DNA of 52,706 bases from Microseira wollei NIES-4236 (GTDB lineage: Bacteria; Cyanobacteriota; Cyanobacteriia; Cyanobacteriales; Aerosakkonemataceae), in assembly GCF_020521235.1 (NCBI RefSeq), contig NZ_BLAY01000058.1, positions 1-52,706 on the forward strand, read 5' to 3'. The notes under the pieces were generated by a model. It did no database searches. It had not been told where the DNA came from and worked only from the letters and a program-made list of their open reading frames with translations. Positions 34,154 to 43,554 of this stretch are shown here, in pieces; position 1 is the stretch's first letter, and every line of letters starts with the position of its first letter. Position numbers and translations under genes: made by a program.

Positions 34154-37051
34154 GTGAACAGATTATTTATCCGCCGACGCTTGCATAGTACTAAGTCTTT
34201 TGGCAACCAATCCTTGCCAGTGTTGGCAGGAATCGCTGTTTTAGCCGCTACCCTGTTCCTCAGACAAGCCGTGATTGCACAGGAGGAGGCTGCAATTGAC
34301 CGCACGCTGCGCTTGCAAGCAGAGAATGCGAAAATCCAGGTTACAGAAAATCTGCTAGGGCAAACCCAGGCGCTAGTTCGGATGGCTGAGGGTTGGGAGG
34401 TGCAAGGAAAGCCGCGTCAGGAATACTGGGAAGCTGATGCAAGGCTTTATGTTCAGGACTACCCCGCTTTCCAAGCGATTGAATGGGTAGATGCCTCTAA
34501 TTATGTGCGCTGGATTGTGCCACTTAAGGGAAACGAGGCGGCGCTCAACATCAACCTGGGGTTTGAACCGAAACGGCAGATGGCGTTGGAGGGGTCTAGA
34601 AACACAAGTCAAATAGTTTTTACCCCTACTATCGAACTCAAGCAAGGTGGCAAAGGATTTCTGCTTTTCGTACCCATCGGCAGCAGACTGGACTTCGGTG
34701 GGTATATTGTGGGTGTATTTCAAACTGAAAAATTCTTCGACTACACTTTCAAAGAGTTAGATAGGCGGGTTGGACGTAAATACGGGGTGGCGATTTTTGA
34801 GGGCGACCAAGAAATTTATAGTCATTACCACAGCAATAGGCGCAACGAACAGAAATGGAGTCATCAGACGACGATCAATTTTTACGGTATCACTTGGCAT
34901 CTGCGGATTTGGCCTGAGCCGGAGTTAGTTGAAGAAAAATCTCTACTAGATGAATTAATTTTGGCTGGGGGAGTAACTATAGCTTGCTTGCTTTCTGGGA
35001 CAATTTTTTTATTTCAAACCAGCCAGCGCCAGGTAAAAAAACTTGATGCAGCCAACCACAACCTCGAAAATGAAATCGTTGAACGCCAACGAGTAGAGGA
35101 GGCGTTAAAAAAAAGCGAGAGGCTATTTCGCATCTTGGCTGAAATCTCCCCGGTGGGAATTTTCCGCTCAGATGCTGAGGGACAAATTATTTATGCCAAC
35201 TCACGCGCTTGTCAAATAGTTGGCGTGACCTTGGAAAAAGTACTGGGATGGAAATGGGGCGATTATCTTCATCCAGAGGAGCGACAACGAGTCTATAAAA
35301 CCTGGCTATATGCGATCGCTCATCAAGTTCCTTGGCATGAAGAATACCGTTTATTACATCAGGAAGGAAGGGTAATCTGGGTATTAGCCCAAACCGATGT
35401 AGAACGGGAAGAAACAGGCACTGTCATCGGATATGTGGGGACTTTAACCGACATCACCGAACGCAAACAAGCAGAATTCGCTCTCCAACAAGCACTAGCA
35501 GCAGCCGAAGCAGCTAATCGCGCCAAAAGTGCCTTTCTTGCTTCTATGAGTCACGAACTGCGTACTCCTCTCAATGCGATTCTCGGCTTTAGCCAGATCC
35601 TATCTTCGAGCGAGTCTTTGACGCTAGAGGAACGGGAACAGATAGAGATCGTTAATCGTAGCGGTCAGCATTTGCTGGAGCTAATCAACGACATTTTGTC
35701 AATGTCCAAAATTGAAGCGGGTCGCATTACCTTAAATGAAAATCGCTTTGATTTGTACGGACTACTCGACTCAGTTAAAGATCTGCTGCAACTCAAAGCC
35801 AAATCTAAAGGATTGCAGCTTTTTTTTGCATACGCAAAAGACATTCCCCAATACATTCAAACCGATGAAAGCAAACTCCGCCAAGTCCTGATTAATCTCT
35901 TGGGTAACGCGATTAAATTTACCTCGACTGGCAGCGTTACCTTGCGCGTAAAAATAGCAGAGGAGCAGGGGAGATGGGGAGCAGGTGAGCAGTTGAGCAG
36001 GGGAGCAGGTGAGCAGGTGAGCAAGGAACTCCAGGAGAATGTATATCCAAATGCCCCTCTGCCCCTCTGCCCCTCTGCCCACCTGCCCACCTGCCCCTCT
36101 GCCACTCTGCACTCAAATCATCTCAGCCTTTGGTTTAACGTCGAAGACACTGGGCCTGGTATTGCCCCTGAAGAAATAGACGTTTTATTTGAACCATTTG
36201 TGCAAACCAAAACAGGACAAAAATCGATTGAAGGAACCGGCTTAGGTTTAGCTATTAGCCGAGAATTTGTCAGATTGATGGGGGGAGATATCAGCGTCAG
36301 CAGCACCCTCGGTCAGGGTTCAATTTTTACCTTTGATATCAAAGTGAGTTTGGTAGATGCGGCTGATATTGAAACAACAGTAACCAGTCTGCGAGTCATT
36401 GGTTTAGAGCCAAATCAACCAAAATACCGCATCTTAATTGTTGAGGATATAGAACAGAATCGCCTTCTGCTGTCCCAACTGCTTGCACGCTTGGGATTTG
36501 AACTTCGTGAAGCTATCAATGGTCAAGAAGCTGTTGAAATGTGGCAGAGTTGGCAACCAGATCTAATTGTGATGGATATGAAAATGCCAGTCATGGACGG
36601 CTACGAGGCAACCAAGCGAATACGCGAAGCACCAAACAGTCAGGATACTGTTATTATTGCCCTGACAGCCAGTGCATTTGATGAGCAGCGAGAAGATATT
36701 TTAACAGCTGGTTGTAATGACTTTATTAGTAAACCCTTCCGAGGGGAAATTTTATATGAAAAAATAGCGCTTTACTTAAACATTCGCTATATTTATGCAG
36801 GAGAAAATCAAGCTGCTTCAATTCAGCAATCGCTACAGCCTTTGCAGTTGACAAAAGAGGCGCTAAGTGTTATGCCAAATGAGTGGGTGGAAGAGCTATA
36901 TCAGGCAGCGATCGCACTCGATGAAAGGCGAATTATCGAACTGATTAACCAAATTCCCGCTCGTGAAGCTGTGCTTGCCAAAATTTTAACAGATTTAGTC
37001 GATAATTTTCGTCTAGACCTGATTGTCAATTGTTTAAATGAGGAATTTTGA
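34154..37051 (+). CDS. hybrid sensor histidine kinase/response regulator (CHASE-PAS-HK-REC)
   Basis: The 965-residue membrane sensor has a first helix (residues ~20-42), a CHASE-like periplasmic domain (~50-255), a second helix (~268-288), a PAS/PAC domain (~322-440), HisKA with the phospho-acceptor His467 (SMSHELRTPLNAILGF), HATPase (N box NLLGNAIKF ~581-589, G1 DTGPGI ~665-670, G2 GTGLGLAIS ~694-702) and a REC domain with Asp808 (VMDMKMPVMDGYEAT). A ~110-residue helical tail follows. Between the N and G1 boxes, residues ~603-655 are low-complexity and encoded by an intergenic-type repeat. The start is GTG. The signal is unknown; galT is divergent. Confidence 0.93.
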   Translation: MNRLFIRRRLHSTKSFGNQSLPVLAGIAVLAATLFLRQAVIAQEEAAIDRTLRLQAENAKIQVTENLLGQTQALVRMAEGWEVQGKPRQEYWEADARLYVQDYPAFQAIEWVDASNYVRWIVPLKGNEAALNINLGFEPKRQMALEGSRNTSQIVFTPTIELKQGGKGFLLFVPIGSRLDFGGYIVGVFQTEKFFDYTFKELDRRVGRKYGVAIFEGDQEIYSHYHSNRRNEQKWSHQTTINFYGITWHLRIWPEPELVEEKSLLDELILAGGVTIACLLSGTIFLFQTSQRQVKKLDAANHNLENEIVERQRVEEALKKSERLFRILAEISPVGIFRSDAEGQIIYANSRACQIVGVTLEKVLGWKWGDYLHPEERQRVYKTWLYAIAHQVPWHEEYRLLHQEGRVIWVLAQTDVEREETGTVIGYVGTLTDITERKQAEFALQQALAAAEAANRAKSAFLASMSHELRTPLNAILGFSQILSSSESLTLEEREQIEIVNRSGQHLLELINDILSMSKIEAGRITLNENRFDLYGLLDSVKDLLQLKAKSKGLQLFFAYAKDIPQYIQTDESKLRQVLINLLGNAIKFTSTGSVTLRVKIAEEQGRWGAGEQLSRGAGEQVSKELQENVYPNAPLPLCPSAHLPTCPSATLHSNHLSLWFNVEDTGPGIAPEEIDVLFEPFVQTKTGQKSIEGTGLGLAISREFVRLMGGDISVSSTLGQGSIFTFDIKVSLVDAADIETTVTSLRVIGLEPNQPKYRILIVEDIEQNRLLLSQLLARLGFELREAINGQEAVEMWQSWQPDLIVMDMKMPVMDGYEATKRIREAPNSQDTVIIALTASAFDEQREDILTAGCNDFISKPFRGEILYEKIALYLNIRYIYAGENQAASIQQSLQPLQLTKEALSVMPNEWVEELYQAAIALDERRIIELINQIPAREAVLAKILTDLVDNFRLDLIVNCLNEEF
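35960..36115 (+). repeat. intergenic-type repeat inserted in frame in the histidine kinase gene
   Basis: GAGCAGGGGAGATGGGGAGC is followed by AGCAGGTGAGCAG units, then by complementary CCCCTCTG and CCCACCTG units, so the two arms can pair. In cyanobacteria such sequence normally lies between genes. Here it is a multiple of three, keeps the frame open and adds ~52 residues (Gly/Gln/Ser-rich then Pro/Cys/Leu-rich) to the ATP-binding domain. Confidence 0.85.
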
Positions 37052-37057
37052 AACGAA

Positions 37058-37203
37058 TAACGCAAGTTGCAAGCTTGCTAATTGCTAATTGCTAATTGCT
37101 AATATAGGATTTTTACTCACATTAGCCATTAGCCTCGTGACCCAGGCGGTCGCCTGGGAACGCCATTAGCTGCTATGCATGAGATAACCAGCAACTTGAG
37201 TTA
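37058..37203. repeat. hairpin MITE family A, copy 3
   Basis: It starts 7 bases after the histidine kinase stop with TAACGCAAGTTGC and ends GCAACTTGAGTTA. Three TTGCTAA heptamers occupy the left arm. The right arm is interrupted by a small palindrome (CCCAGGCGGTCGCCTGGG), evidence of a further tiny insertion. Confidence 0.8.
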
Positions 37204-37453
37204 ATACTAATAAAAGCTTTTATCTATCCCCCTTTCTCGTTTCCTGGCTCTGCCAGGAAATGTCTAATTAGAGGCTCTGCCTCTGTATTATACCAAAGCG
37301 AGGCAGAGCCTCTATATCAGAGTTCCCATGCAGAGCATGGGAACGAGTTACGAGTTACAAATATGGTGGAATGGTGCGTTACGCTATCGCTAACTACTCC
37401 TAAAGATATTTTAAAAGCCTGCGTAGGCAGGCTTTGTTTGTATAGCCGCGCCT
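37204..37453. repeat. cluster of small palindromes
   Basis: It contains GAGGCTCTGCCTC, GAGGCAGAGCCTC, GTTCCCATGCAGAGCATGGGAAC and AAAGCCTGCGTAGGCAGGCTTT, all perfect or near-perfect dyads, and no gene. The last one resembles the inside of the MITE in the nicotinamidase gene. They may serve as bidirectional terminators between the two convergent genes. Confidence 0.6.
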
Positions 37454-38572
37454 TTAGGCGTTAGGCATTATTCCCTCAAATTGTTGCCTTTGATTCTGCA
37501 ATTCATCGGCTAAAGGCTGATAAATTTCCCTTTCTCCCACATCATCAGGATAGTCCCAAAGACCGTTGTGGCAGTGGCGGTCATCTTCCCAACCAGGGTG
37601 ATTGATAATTGGGTATAAACAAATTCCTTCAACTGGAATCCCCATTTTAATTGCCGCCAATACTTCACCGCAGACATACTTAAACCAAAGCGGTCTATAA
37701 TAATCCTCTGTTCCCGTTTCAGCGATGAACAAAGGACGCTGATACCGCTCTGAAACTTCCTGTAACATGTATCGAAATGGGGTATACAGGGGATCGGTTA
37801 TTTTCATCGGTTCTTCTTTGTGAATCCACTGATTGCGGTCGTAATAATTCACACCGATGATATCGAGATATTTTTCCTGTCCGCCTAGTTCGGGATGTTG
37901 CCTTCCAGCAATCATATCCCAAGCTTGATATTGGGCTAGACGATAATTTTCGGCGATAATGCGATCGCTCAACTTCTTCGGGTCGGCAATAATATTAATC
38001 ACCGGATCGATCAAGCACATTCTGGCTTTGGGATTCACATCCCAGACTGCTTCTATCGCTGCGATCGCTGCCCGTACCAATTGTACCTTTAGTTCGTCTC
38101 CCCGCCCTTTGGCAAACGGATTGATAATTCCCTTATCCCCACCTGCCCAAGAAACAAAGGAAATCTCATTTACGGGTGTAATGAAAGGAATAGCATCGCT
38201 TTCATCTTTTAGCAATTGGGTAAAAGCACGCGCCAAACGTTCAAAGCGCTTGACAAATTCCGGACTAAAGATATCAATATCATCAGGCCAGCCATAGTGG
38301 AATAAATCCCACATTACCTGCATCCCCATTTTATTCGCAGTCCGCCAAATAGGTAGCACGGTGGCAAAATCAAATTTACCCTGACGTTCGATCAAGTGCC
38401 AGCGAATCCCTTCCCTGACGGTAAAAATTCCTTGGTCTTGCAAGCGCTGATAATCAGGGGCAACAAATTGATCGTGGAAGGTAGAAGCAACGACATCTAA
38501 GCGCCTACCCGAACGTGTATGGTGGGTGGAACATTCAAATCCACCCATGAAGAAACTATTGAATATGGTCAT
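37454..38572 (-). CDS. glycoside hydrolase clan-A TIM-barrel protein (beta-glucosidase-like)
   Basis: The 372-residue protein has the (beta/alpha)8 pattern of clan GH-A. The acid/base candidate is the Glu of FITPVNEISF (residue ~138) and the nucleophile candidate the Glu of LFIAETGTED (~295), the usual strand 4 and strand 7 positions. GIRWHLIERQGKFDFATVLP and MQVMWDLFHYGWP recall GH1 enzymes, though it is shorter. No signal peptide is seen, so it is probably cytosolic. It is next to a GH2 gene on the same strand. The substrate is unknown. Confidence 0.75.
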   Translation of the reverse strand: MTIFNSFFMGGFECSTHHTRSGRRLDVVASTFHDQFVAPDYQRLQDQGIFTVREGIRWHLIERQGKFDFATVLPIWRTANKMGMQVMWDLFHYGWPDDIDIFSPEFVKRFERLARAFTQLLKDESDAIPFITPVNEISFVSWAGGDKGIINPFAKGRGDELKVQLVRAAIAAIEAVWDVNPKARMCLIDPVINIIADPKKLSDRIIAENYRLAQYQAWDMIAGRQHPELGGQEKYLDIIGVNYYDRNQWIHKEEPMKITDPLYTPFRYMLQEVSERYQRPLFIAETGTEDYYRPLWFKYVCGEVLAAIKMGIPVEGICLYPIINHPGWEDDRHCHNGLWDYPDDVGEREIYQPLADELQNQRQQFEGIMPNA

Positions 38573-38684
38573 TGGTGATTGGTAATTGGTAATTGGTCAT
38601 TGGTAATGGGTAGCGGGTAGTGGGTAGTAGGTAAATTTTTTCTATCTATTACCAATTACCCATTACCCATTACCCATTACCTAT
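38573..38684. repeat. heptamer repeat array forming a hairpin
   Basis: ATTGGTAATTGGT units and GGGTAGCGGGTAGTGGGTAG are followed by their inverse (ACCAATTACCCATTACCCATT). The two arms can form a long imperfect stem between the two glycoside hydrolase genes. The array directly abuts a MITE copy. Confidence 0.65.
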
Positions 38685-38822
38685 TAACGCAAGTTGCTAG
38701 TTATAAACAAGGGCGTTGCCAGCTGGCTAATTGCTAATTGCTAATATAGTATTTTTACTGACATTAGCCATTAGCCATTAGCCATTAGCTTCTATTCATG
38801 AGATAACTAGCAACTTGAGTTA
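38685..38822. repeat. hairpin MITE family A, copy 4, abutting the GH2 stop codon
   Basis: It has the full layout: TAACGCAAGTTGCTAGTTAT, heptamers, ATTTTTACTGAC spacer, ATTAGCC heptamers and ATAACTAGCAACTTGAGTTA. Its right end touches the stop codon of the GH2 gene on the reverse strand, so the GH2 transcript would run straight into the hairpin. Confidence 0.85.
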
Positions 38823-40733
38823 TTACCGATTTGCTGGTAAAAACTCAGCTTCCGGTAATTTTGATTCAACAGGCGGGGGGATGACATCTTCCTCGCGGAT
38901 AGTCCATCCTAAAGTTGCTGCTGCGATTGCTTCGAGCGGAAACTTCGGCGTCCGGTCGGCATATAATAAACCGTTGGCTTCTTGGAACGTATCTGTCAAT
39001 TGGGTATAGCAAAAGCCGCTGAATAATTCTACTTTATTCACCGCATTTAGTAGCGCGGTATACCGCATTTGCAACTCAGATGTGTTCGAGGAACGAACGT
39101 ATCCCCAGACTTTATCCGCTTCGGGGTTATTGCGTTCCGCGTAGGCAATGCCACCAAATTCAGTTAACATGATCGGTTGTCCTCGGTGGGGGTGTCCATC
39201 CAAAGTCAGGATGCGACCTCCGGGACGCTTGTGAGCGAACAATTCTGCTAAGTTAACTTGAGGGCCGTAGCGTTTTGCCAAACTGCGGGGATTGTTATCG
39301 TAATCGTGGATAGCGAGAATATCTGTCGCCACACTTTCCCAACCATCGTTACCAACAACGGGACGAGTCGGGTCTAAAGTTTTGGTCAAATGATACAGCG
39401 CTTGGACACAATGTCGATGGGCGGGGGTTTCAACTAAATTCGGTACGCCCCAAGATTCGTTAAACGGAACCCACACTACAATACATGGGTGGCTAGCATC
39501 GCGCTCGATAACTTGGGTCCATTCTTTTGTCAGTCGTTCTACCGCTTTGGGTGTAAATCTGTATGCGCTGGGCATTTCTTCCCAAACTAGCAAACCGAGG
39601 ACATCTGCCCAATATAAAAAGCGCGGATCTTCTATCTTTTGGTGCTTGCGTACTCCGTTAAACCCCATTGCTTTAACTAATTCCACATCCCGTTGAATTG
39701 CTTCATCATCGGGTGGCGTCATCAGGGTATCGGGCCAGTATCCTTGGTCTAGAATTAGACGCAGGTAGTAGGGACGACCGTTGAGCATGAAGCGATCGCG
39801 CTGGATACTCACCGCGCGCATTGCTGTATAAGACTTCACCTCATCCAGCAATTTACCTTCGTGCCACAGTTCAATCTCAGCATCAATTAATGTCGGTTTT
39901 TCCGGACTCCAAAGCAATTCATTGCGGTAGTCATCAATACCAGGATCGGAAAGCGCAATCCGGCGATGAATCTCTCCGTGAATTACTTCGTAGGTATCGT
40001 TGACCAACAGTTGACAACCTGCTGTCAGTTTTACCTTGATTTGCACACCATCTTTAAATTCACCCGCCACAAACGCTTCAAAACCAATTTCCCAGCGTTC
40101 AAACTGCGGCGTCCAGCGGATACGATCGATATAGGTGTTGGGGACGCGCTCAACCCAAACGGTTTGCCAAATCCCGCTGGTGCGAGGATACCAAATACTG
40201 TGAGGTTCGCGCTGCCAATCTTGCTTTCCGCGCGGTTTTGCTAATTCATGGGGGTCATCTTCTGCCCAAACTGTGACTCGCTGACGCCCATTTTGATGCA
40301 AAACTGGTGTAATATCCGCACTAAACGGGGTATGCCCGCCTTCGTGTTCGATGATAAATTGATCGTTTACCCAAACTCTTGCTTTATAATCTACCGCCCC
40401 AAAGTGGAGCAATACGCGACCTTCCCCTTCAGGTACGTCAAATTCGCGCTCGTACCAGCAATTCGGATGAAATCCCGTATCGCCAATTCCGCTTCTAGAA
40501 GATTCCGGCGCAAAGGGAACTTCTATTGTATGAGTCCATTCAGAAATATCGTTGGGTTGCGCGTATTTACCCAGGTCGTCAAAGGTAAATTTCCACGCAC
40601 CGTTCAGACAATGCCAATGCGATCGCATCAATTGCGGACGCGGATATGCCGCCCTTGAAGAATTAGCGCCGATACCAGGCTCAGCGGTATCTTTCACGTA
40701 ACAATTTTCCAGCCACTTACCCAATGATTGCAT
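38823..40733 (-). CDS. glycoside hydrolase family 2 protein (beta-galactosidase/beta-glucuronidase type)
   Basis: The 636-residue protein has the GH2 order: sugar-binding jelly roll (residues ~30-205; NCWYEREFDVP, LLHFGAVDYKARVWVN), immunoglobulin-like domain (~210-305) and TIM barrel (~310-610). The acid/base Glu is in VVWVPFNESWG, the nucleophile Glu in IMLTEFGG, and NGRPYYLRLILDQGYWPDTL and GFNGVRKHQK are conserved. There is no signal peptide. Specificity among galactoside, glucuronide and mannoside cannot be settled, but galK and galT nearby favour galactosides. Confidence 0.85.
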   Translation of the reverse strand: MQSLGKWLENCYVKDTAEPGIGANSSRAAYPRPQLMRSHWHCLNGAWKFTFDDLGKYAQPNDISEWTHTIEVPFAPESSRSGIGDTGFHPNCWYEREFDVPEGEGRVLLHFGAVDYKARVWVNDQFIIEHEGGHTPFSADITPVLHQNGRQRVTVWAEDDPHELAKPRGKQDWQREPHSIWYPRTSGIWQTVWVERVPNTYIDRIRWTPQFERWEIGFEAFVAGEFKDGVQIKVKLTAGCQLLVNDTYEVIHGEIHRRIALSDPGIDDYRNELLWSPEKPTLIDAEIELWHEGKLLDEVKSYTAMRAVSIQRDRFMLNGRPYYLRLILDQGYWPDTLMTPPDDEAIQRDVELVKAMGFNGVRKHQKIEDPRFLYWADVLGLLVWEEMPSAYRFTPKAVERLTKEWTQVIERDASHPCIVVWVPFNESWGVPNLVETPAHRHCVQALYHLTKTLDPTRPVVGNDGWESVATDILAIHDYDNNPRSLAKRYGPQVNLAELFAHKRPGGRILTLDGHPHRGQPIMLTEFGGIAYAERNNPEADKVWGYVRSSNTSELQMRYTALLNAVNKVELFSGFCYTQLTDTFQEANGLLYADRTPKFPLEAIAAATLGWTIREEDVIPPPVESKLPEAEFLPANR

Positions 40734-41059
40734 AAAAACATCTACCCCAGGTTATATTTCTATTCTATCTATTCGTAACAGATAATAAACACCTTTAAGT
40801 AAGTTTACAAAAATTTTAATCTTCATTATTGATGAGTTTGCTAAACCCTTAATACAGAAGAGTTCGCTTATACAAGTAAAAAAATAGTAGGGCAGAGATT
40901 GCTTACCCTACTACTGATGAATCGACCTGTTATTGATCAGCTTGGACTATCTATGCATTAACGCAATGGCTGCGGCTAATAGCTAAAGGCTAATGTCAGA
41001 GACAAGCTATATTAAGTAACTTTTACAAGCAATGAGCAATTAGCAATTAGCAATTAGCC
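40734..41059. other. intergenic region
   Basis: About 325 bases without a gene, upstream of GH2 and downstream of the STAS gene (both on the reverse strand). It includes AGCAATTAGCAATTAGC heptamers near 41035. Any GH2 promoter must lie at its left; no clear boxes are seen. Confidence 0.3.
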
Positions 41060-41368
41060 TTAATTAGAAACACTCTCAAAAACTTGATCCAAACCAGTCA
41101 GTTCAAACAATATTCTGGCTTGCTCGTTCATCGAGCAGATAAAAAGTTTTCTACCCGCATCGCGAACTGTTTTGAATGCTAACACTAGAGCGAGTAAGCC
41201 AGAACTGGTAATACAAGCAACTTCTTTGAGGTCAATCAAAACCGTGTTAAATCCACCCTCAATAATTCTTTCAATTTCTCGATGAAATTGACTGGCAGTT
41301 GCACTATCGAAAACCTTGGGAAACTTCACCACTGGAGTGATAATATTCTTATCGACGCTCGTCTTCAT
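41060..41368 (-). CDS. STAS domain protein (anti-sigma factor antagonist type)
   Basis: The 102-residue single STAS domain resembles SpoIIAA/RsbV. VLIDLKEVACITSSGLLAL carries the Ser (55 or 56) phosphorylated in partner-switching systems, followed by FKTVRDAGRKLFICSMNEQA and a Leu/Phe-rich last helix. Such proteins bind an anti-sigma or kinase partner; none is encoded nearby. In cyanobacteria free-standing STAS proteins often control polysaccharide secretion or motility (for example HmpF/HmpV systems), which is only an analogy here. Confidence 0.85.
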   Translation of the reverse strand: MKTSVDKNIITPVVKFPKVFDSATASQFHREIERIIEGGFNTVLIDLKEVACITSSGLLALVLAFKTVRDAGRKLFICSMNEQARILFELTGLDQVFESVSN

Positions 41369-42049
41369 TTCACTGACCTCATTTCAACTGTTGCTGATAC
41401 AATCCGACGTGACTATGCTCGCAAATCACAAATTAATAGCGGTATTCAAAATGAATTTTATTCTGCACAAATACCGCTAACAATCTGTAGATGCTAGGTA
41501 TACTTGCCTGACATAGTCTTAGTTAAAACATGTTAAGAAGATGTTCAACGTATAACGCGATTGTGCGAATTATTTCATCTATCGTAAGTAGGAATAACTA
41601 CCTTTAAAATTGGTTGGTAATAGTCAATACAAATATAATAACCGCTGAAAAAACCTCACAGAAGAAACAATTTTATTAATCTAGAGAAGATAAATCAAAC
41701 GCGGAGCGCCTCAACTGATTGCTAATTGTATACTTTGACGATGCAAGTACCCTCATTTTTATGACTCTAGGATGATTTTTGCTACAAAAACAGAAGAAAT
41801 TACTTCGCTCGGTAGAAGACTAAAGCCAAAAATCATCGTAAATTTTAATAAAGAGTTGCAAGCGGTTAACTCTTTTGGTAGATGGGTCAAGGGCTAACAC
41901 CTATCTTTAGGATGAGATCCAAGACAAAGCAAGCTTACACCATCAGGAGGTAGTTAAACAAGCCAGCCTGGGTTTTTAATGCCTTTTAATAGGCATCCAA
42001 GTCAATAGACCTGTTAAACCAATCGAATAAAACGTTTCCCAAAAGCAAT
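41369..42049. other. 680-base divergent promoter region
   Basis: It lies between the divergently transcribed STAS and glycosyltransferase genes. I see no gene. ATGCCTTTTAATAGGCAT near 41980 is a small dyad about 70 bases before the glycosyltransferase start and could be an operator. Confidence 0.35.
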
Positions 42050-43282
42050 ATGTTTGAACAAGAAGCTAAAATTAACAACTCAGTCAGTCAGGTCGCTTCA
42101 AGGGAGGTGAAATCGCCACAAAAGCAGATGTCGAAAGCGGATTTAGGCACATGCAACGCACAGTTACCAGCGGCTCTGGTGTGTTTGTGTCATTTGCGAT
42201 GGAATTTCGTGTATCAAAGACCGCAACATCTTTTAAGTCGCTGTGCAAAAGAGCGGCGGGTTTTCTTGATTGAAGAGCCGATTTTTAATGCCAATAATTC
42301 ATCGGGACGATTGGAGATAGGTAAGTGCGAAAGTGGTGTGTGCGTGGTAGTACCGCATTTGCCGGAAGGATTGAGTGAAGAAGAAGCGATTGCAACGCAA
42401 AAATCCCTTTTAGACGAACTTTTTCAACAACACCAGATCCAAGACTACATCCTCTGGTACTACACGCCGATGGCGATTCCTTTCACGCGCCACCTAGAAC
42501 CCCAGGTAGTTGTCTACGACTGCATGGACGAATTATCTGCATTTAAAGGCGCGTCACCCATTTTAAGAGAAAGGGAAGTTGAACTGCTCCAGCGCGCAGA
42601 CTTAGTATATACCGGCGGACAAAGCCTTTACGAAGCCAAACGCGATCGCCATCCAAATGTGTACGCCTTTCCCAGCAGCATCGACGTACCCCATTTTGCT
42701 CAAGCGAGAACATTAACCGCAGATCCCGCAGATCAAGCAAATATTCCCCATCCTCGTCTTGGCTTTTTTGGCGTCATAGACGAACGGATGGACATCGAAT
42801 TGTTAGCTGGAATCGCCGCAGCAAGACCAGATTGGCATTTGGTCATCATCGGTCCAGTGGTCAAAATCGATCCAAACATCTTACCACGCCCCCAAAATAT
42901 TCACTATCTTGGGGGCAAATCGTATCAAGAATTACCTGGGTATATCGCCGGGTGGGATGTGGCGCTGCTGCCATTTGCCCGCAACGAATCAACGCGCTTT
43001 ATTAGTCCCACCAAAACACCCGAATATCTAGCCGCAGGTAAACCAGTTGTGTCTACATCGATTCGCGATGTCGTGCGTCCCTACGGACAAGAAGGGTTAG
43101 TTGAAATTGCCGACACGGTAGAAGATTTCGTCGCCGCTGTTGAAAAAGTTATGGCTCGCAATCCGGAAACATCGGGATGGTTGAGTCGAGTTGATGCCTT
43201 CTTGGCAAATAATTCTTGGGATCGCACTTGGGCGCAAATGAATCAATTAATCGAGTCCCAAATTAGCGTGAAAAAGACCTGA
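42050..43282 (+). CDS. glycosyltransferase, GT-B fold
   Basis: The 410-residue protein has an N-terminal Rossmann domain (LRWNFVYQRPQHLLSRCAKE, then VVYDCMDELSAF) and a C-terminal one with LGFFGVIDERMDIELLAGIA, LVIIGPVVKID, IHYLGGKSYQELPGYIAGWD and SPTKTPEYLAAGKPVVST, the donor-binding block of GT4-like enzymes. No membrane helix is seen; it would act at the cytosolic membrane face. It precedes glf on the same strand, a pairing that suggests transfer of galactofuranose or of a sugar in the same glycan. Confidence 0.85.
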   Translation: MFEQEAKINNSVSQVASREVKSPQKQMSKADLGTCNAQLPAALVCLCHLRWNFVYQRPQHLLSRCAKERRVFLIEEPIFNANNSSGRLEIGKCESGVCVVVPHLPEGLSEEEAIATQKSLLDELFQQHQIQDYILWYYTPMAIPFTRHLEPQVVVYDCMDELSAFKGASPILREREVELLQRADLVYTGGQSLYEAKRDRHPNVYAFPSSIDVPHFAQARTLTADPADQANIPHPRLGFFGVIDERMDIELLAGIAAARPDWHLVIIGPVVKIDPNILPRPQNIHYLGGKSYQELPGYIAGWDVALLPFARNESTRFISPTKTPEYLAAGKPVVSTSIRDVVRPYGQEGLVEIADTVEDFVAAVEKVMARNPETSGWLSRVDAFLANNSWDRTWAQMNQLIESQISVKKT

Positions 43283-43407
43283 AGACGCGGATTTTGTCGC
43301 GGATACGCGGATGGTATTTGAGAGCTGATAGCTGGTGGGGCGGGTTTTTAGCAATTGTTGATTGTTTTTATGGATTGTTGGTGAAACCCTACCCTGCACA
43401 ACTAACC

Positions 43408-43530
43408 ATCAGCGATTAGCGATTAGCGATTAGCGATTAGCAATTAGCGATTAGCAATTAGCGATTAGCAATTAGCGATTAGCAATTAGCGATTAGCAAT
43501 TAGCGATTAGCGATTACCCATTACCGATTA
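43408..43530. repeat. heptamer array (GCGATTA / GCAATTA)
   Basis: About sixteen 7-base units, mostly AGCGATT and AGCAATT in irregular alternation, end shortly before glf. It is a short tandemly repeated repetitive (STRR) array typical of filamentous cyanobacteria. The period of 7 excludes coding and CRISPR explanations. Confidence 0.85.
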
Positions 43531-43554
43531 CCTATTACCAAACGAGGTGTTCCA

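Noticed and set aside
43408-43530. A CRISPR-like array of short repeats before glf
   Set aside because: The unit is 7 bases with no unique spacers; it is a heptamer STRR array.
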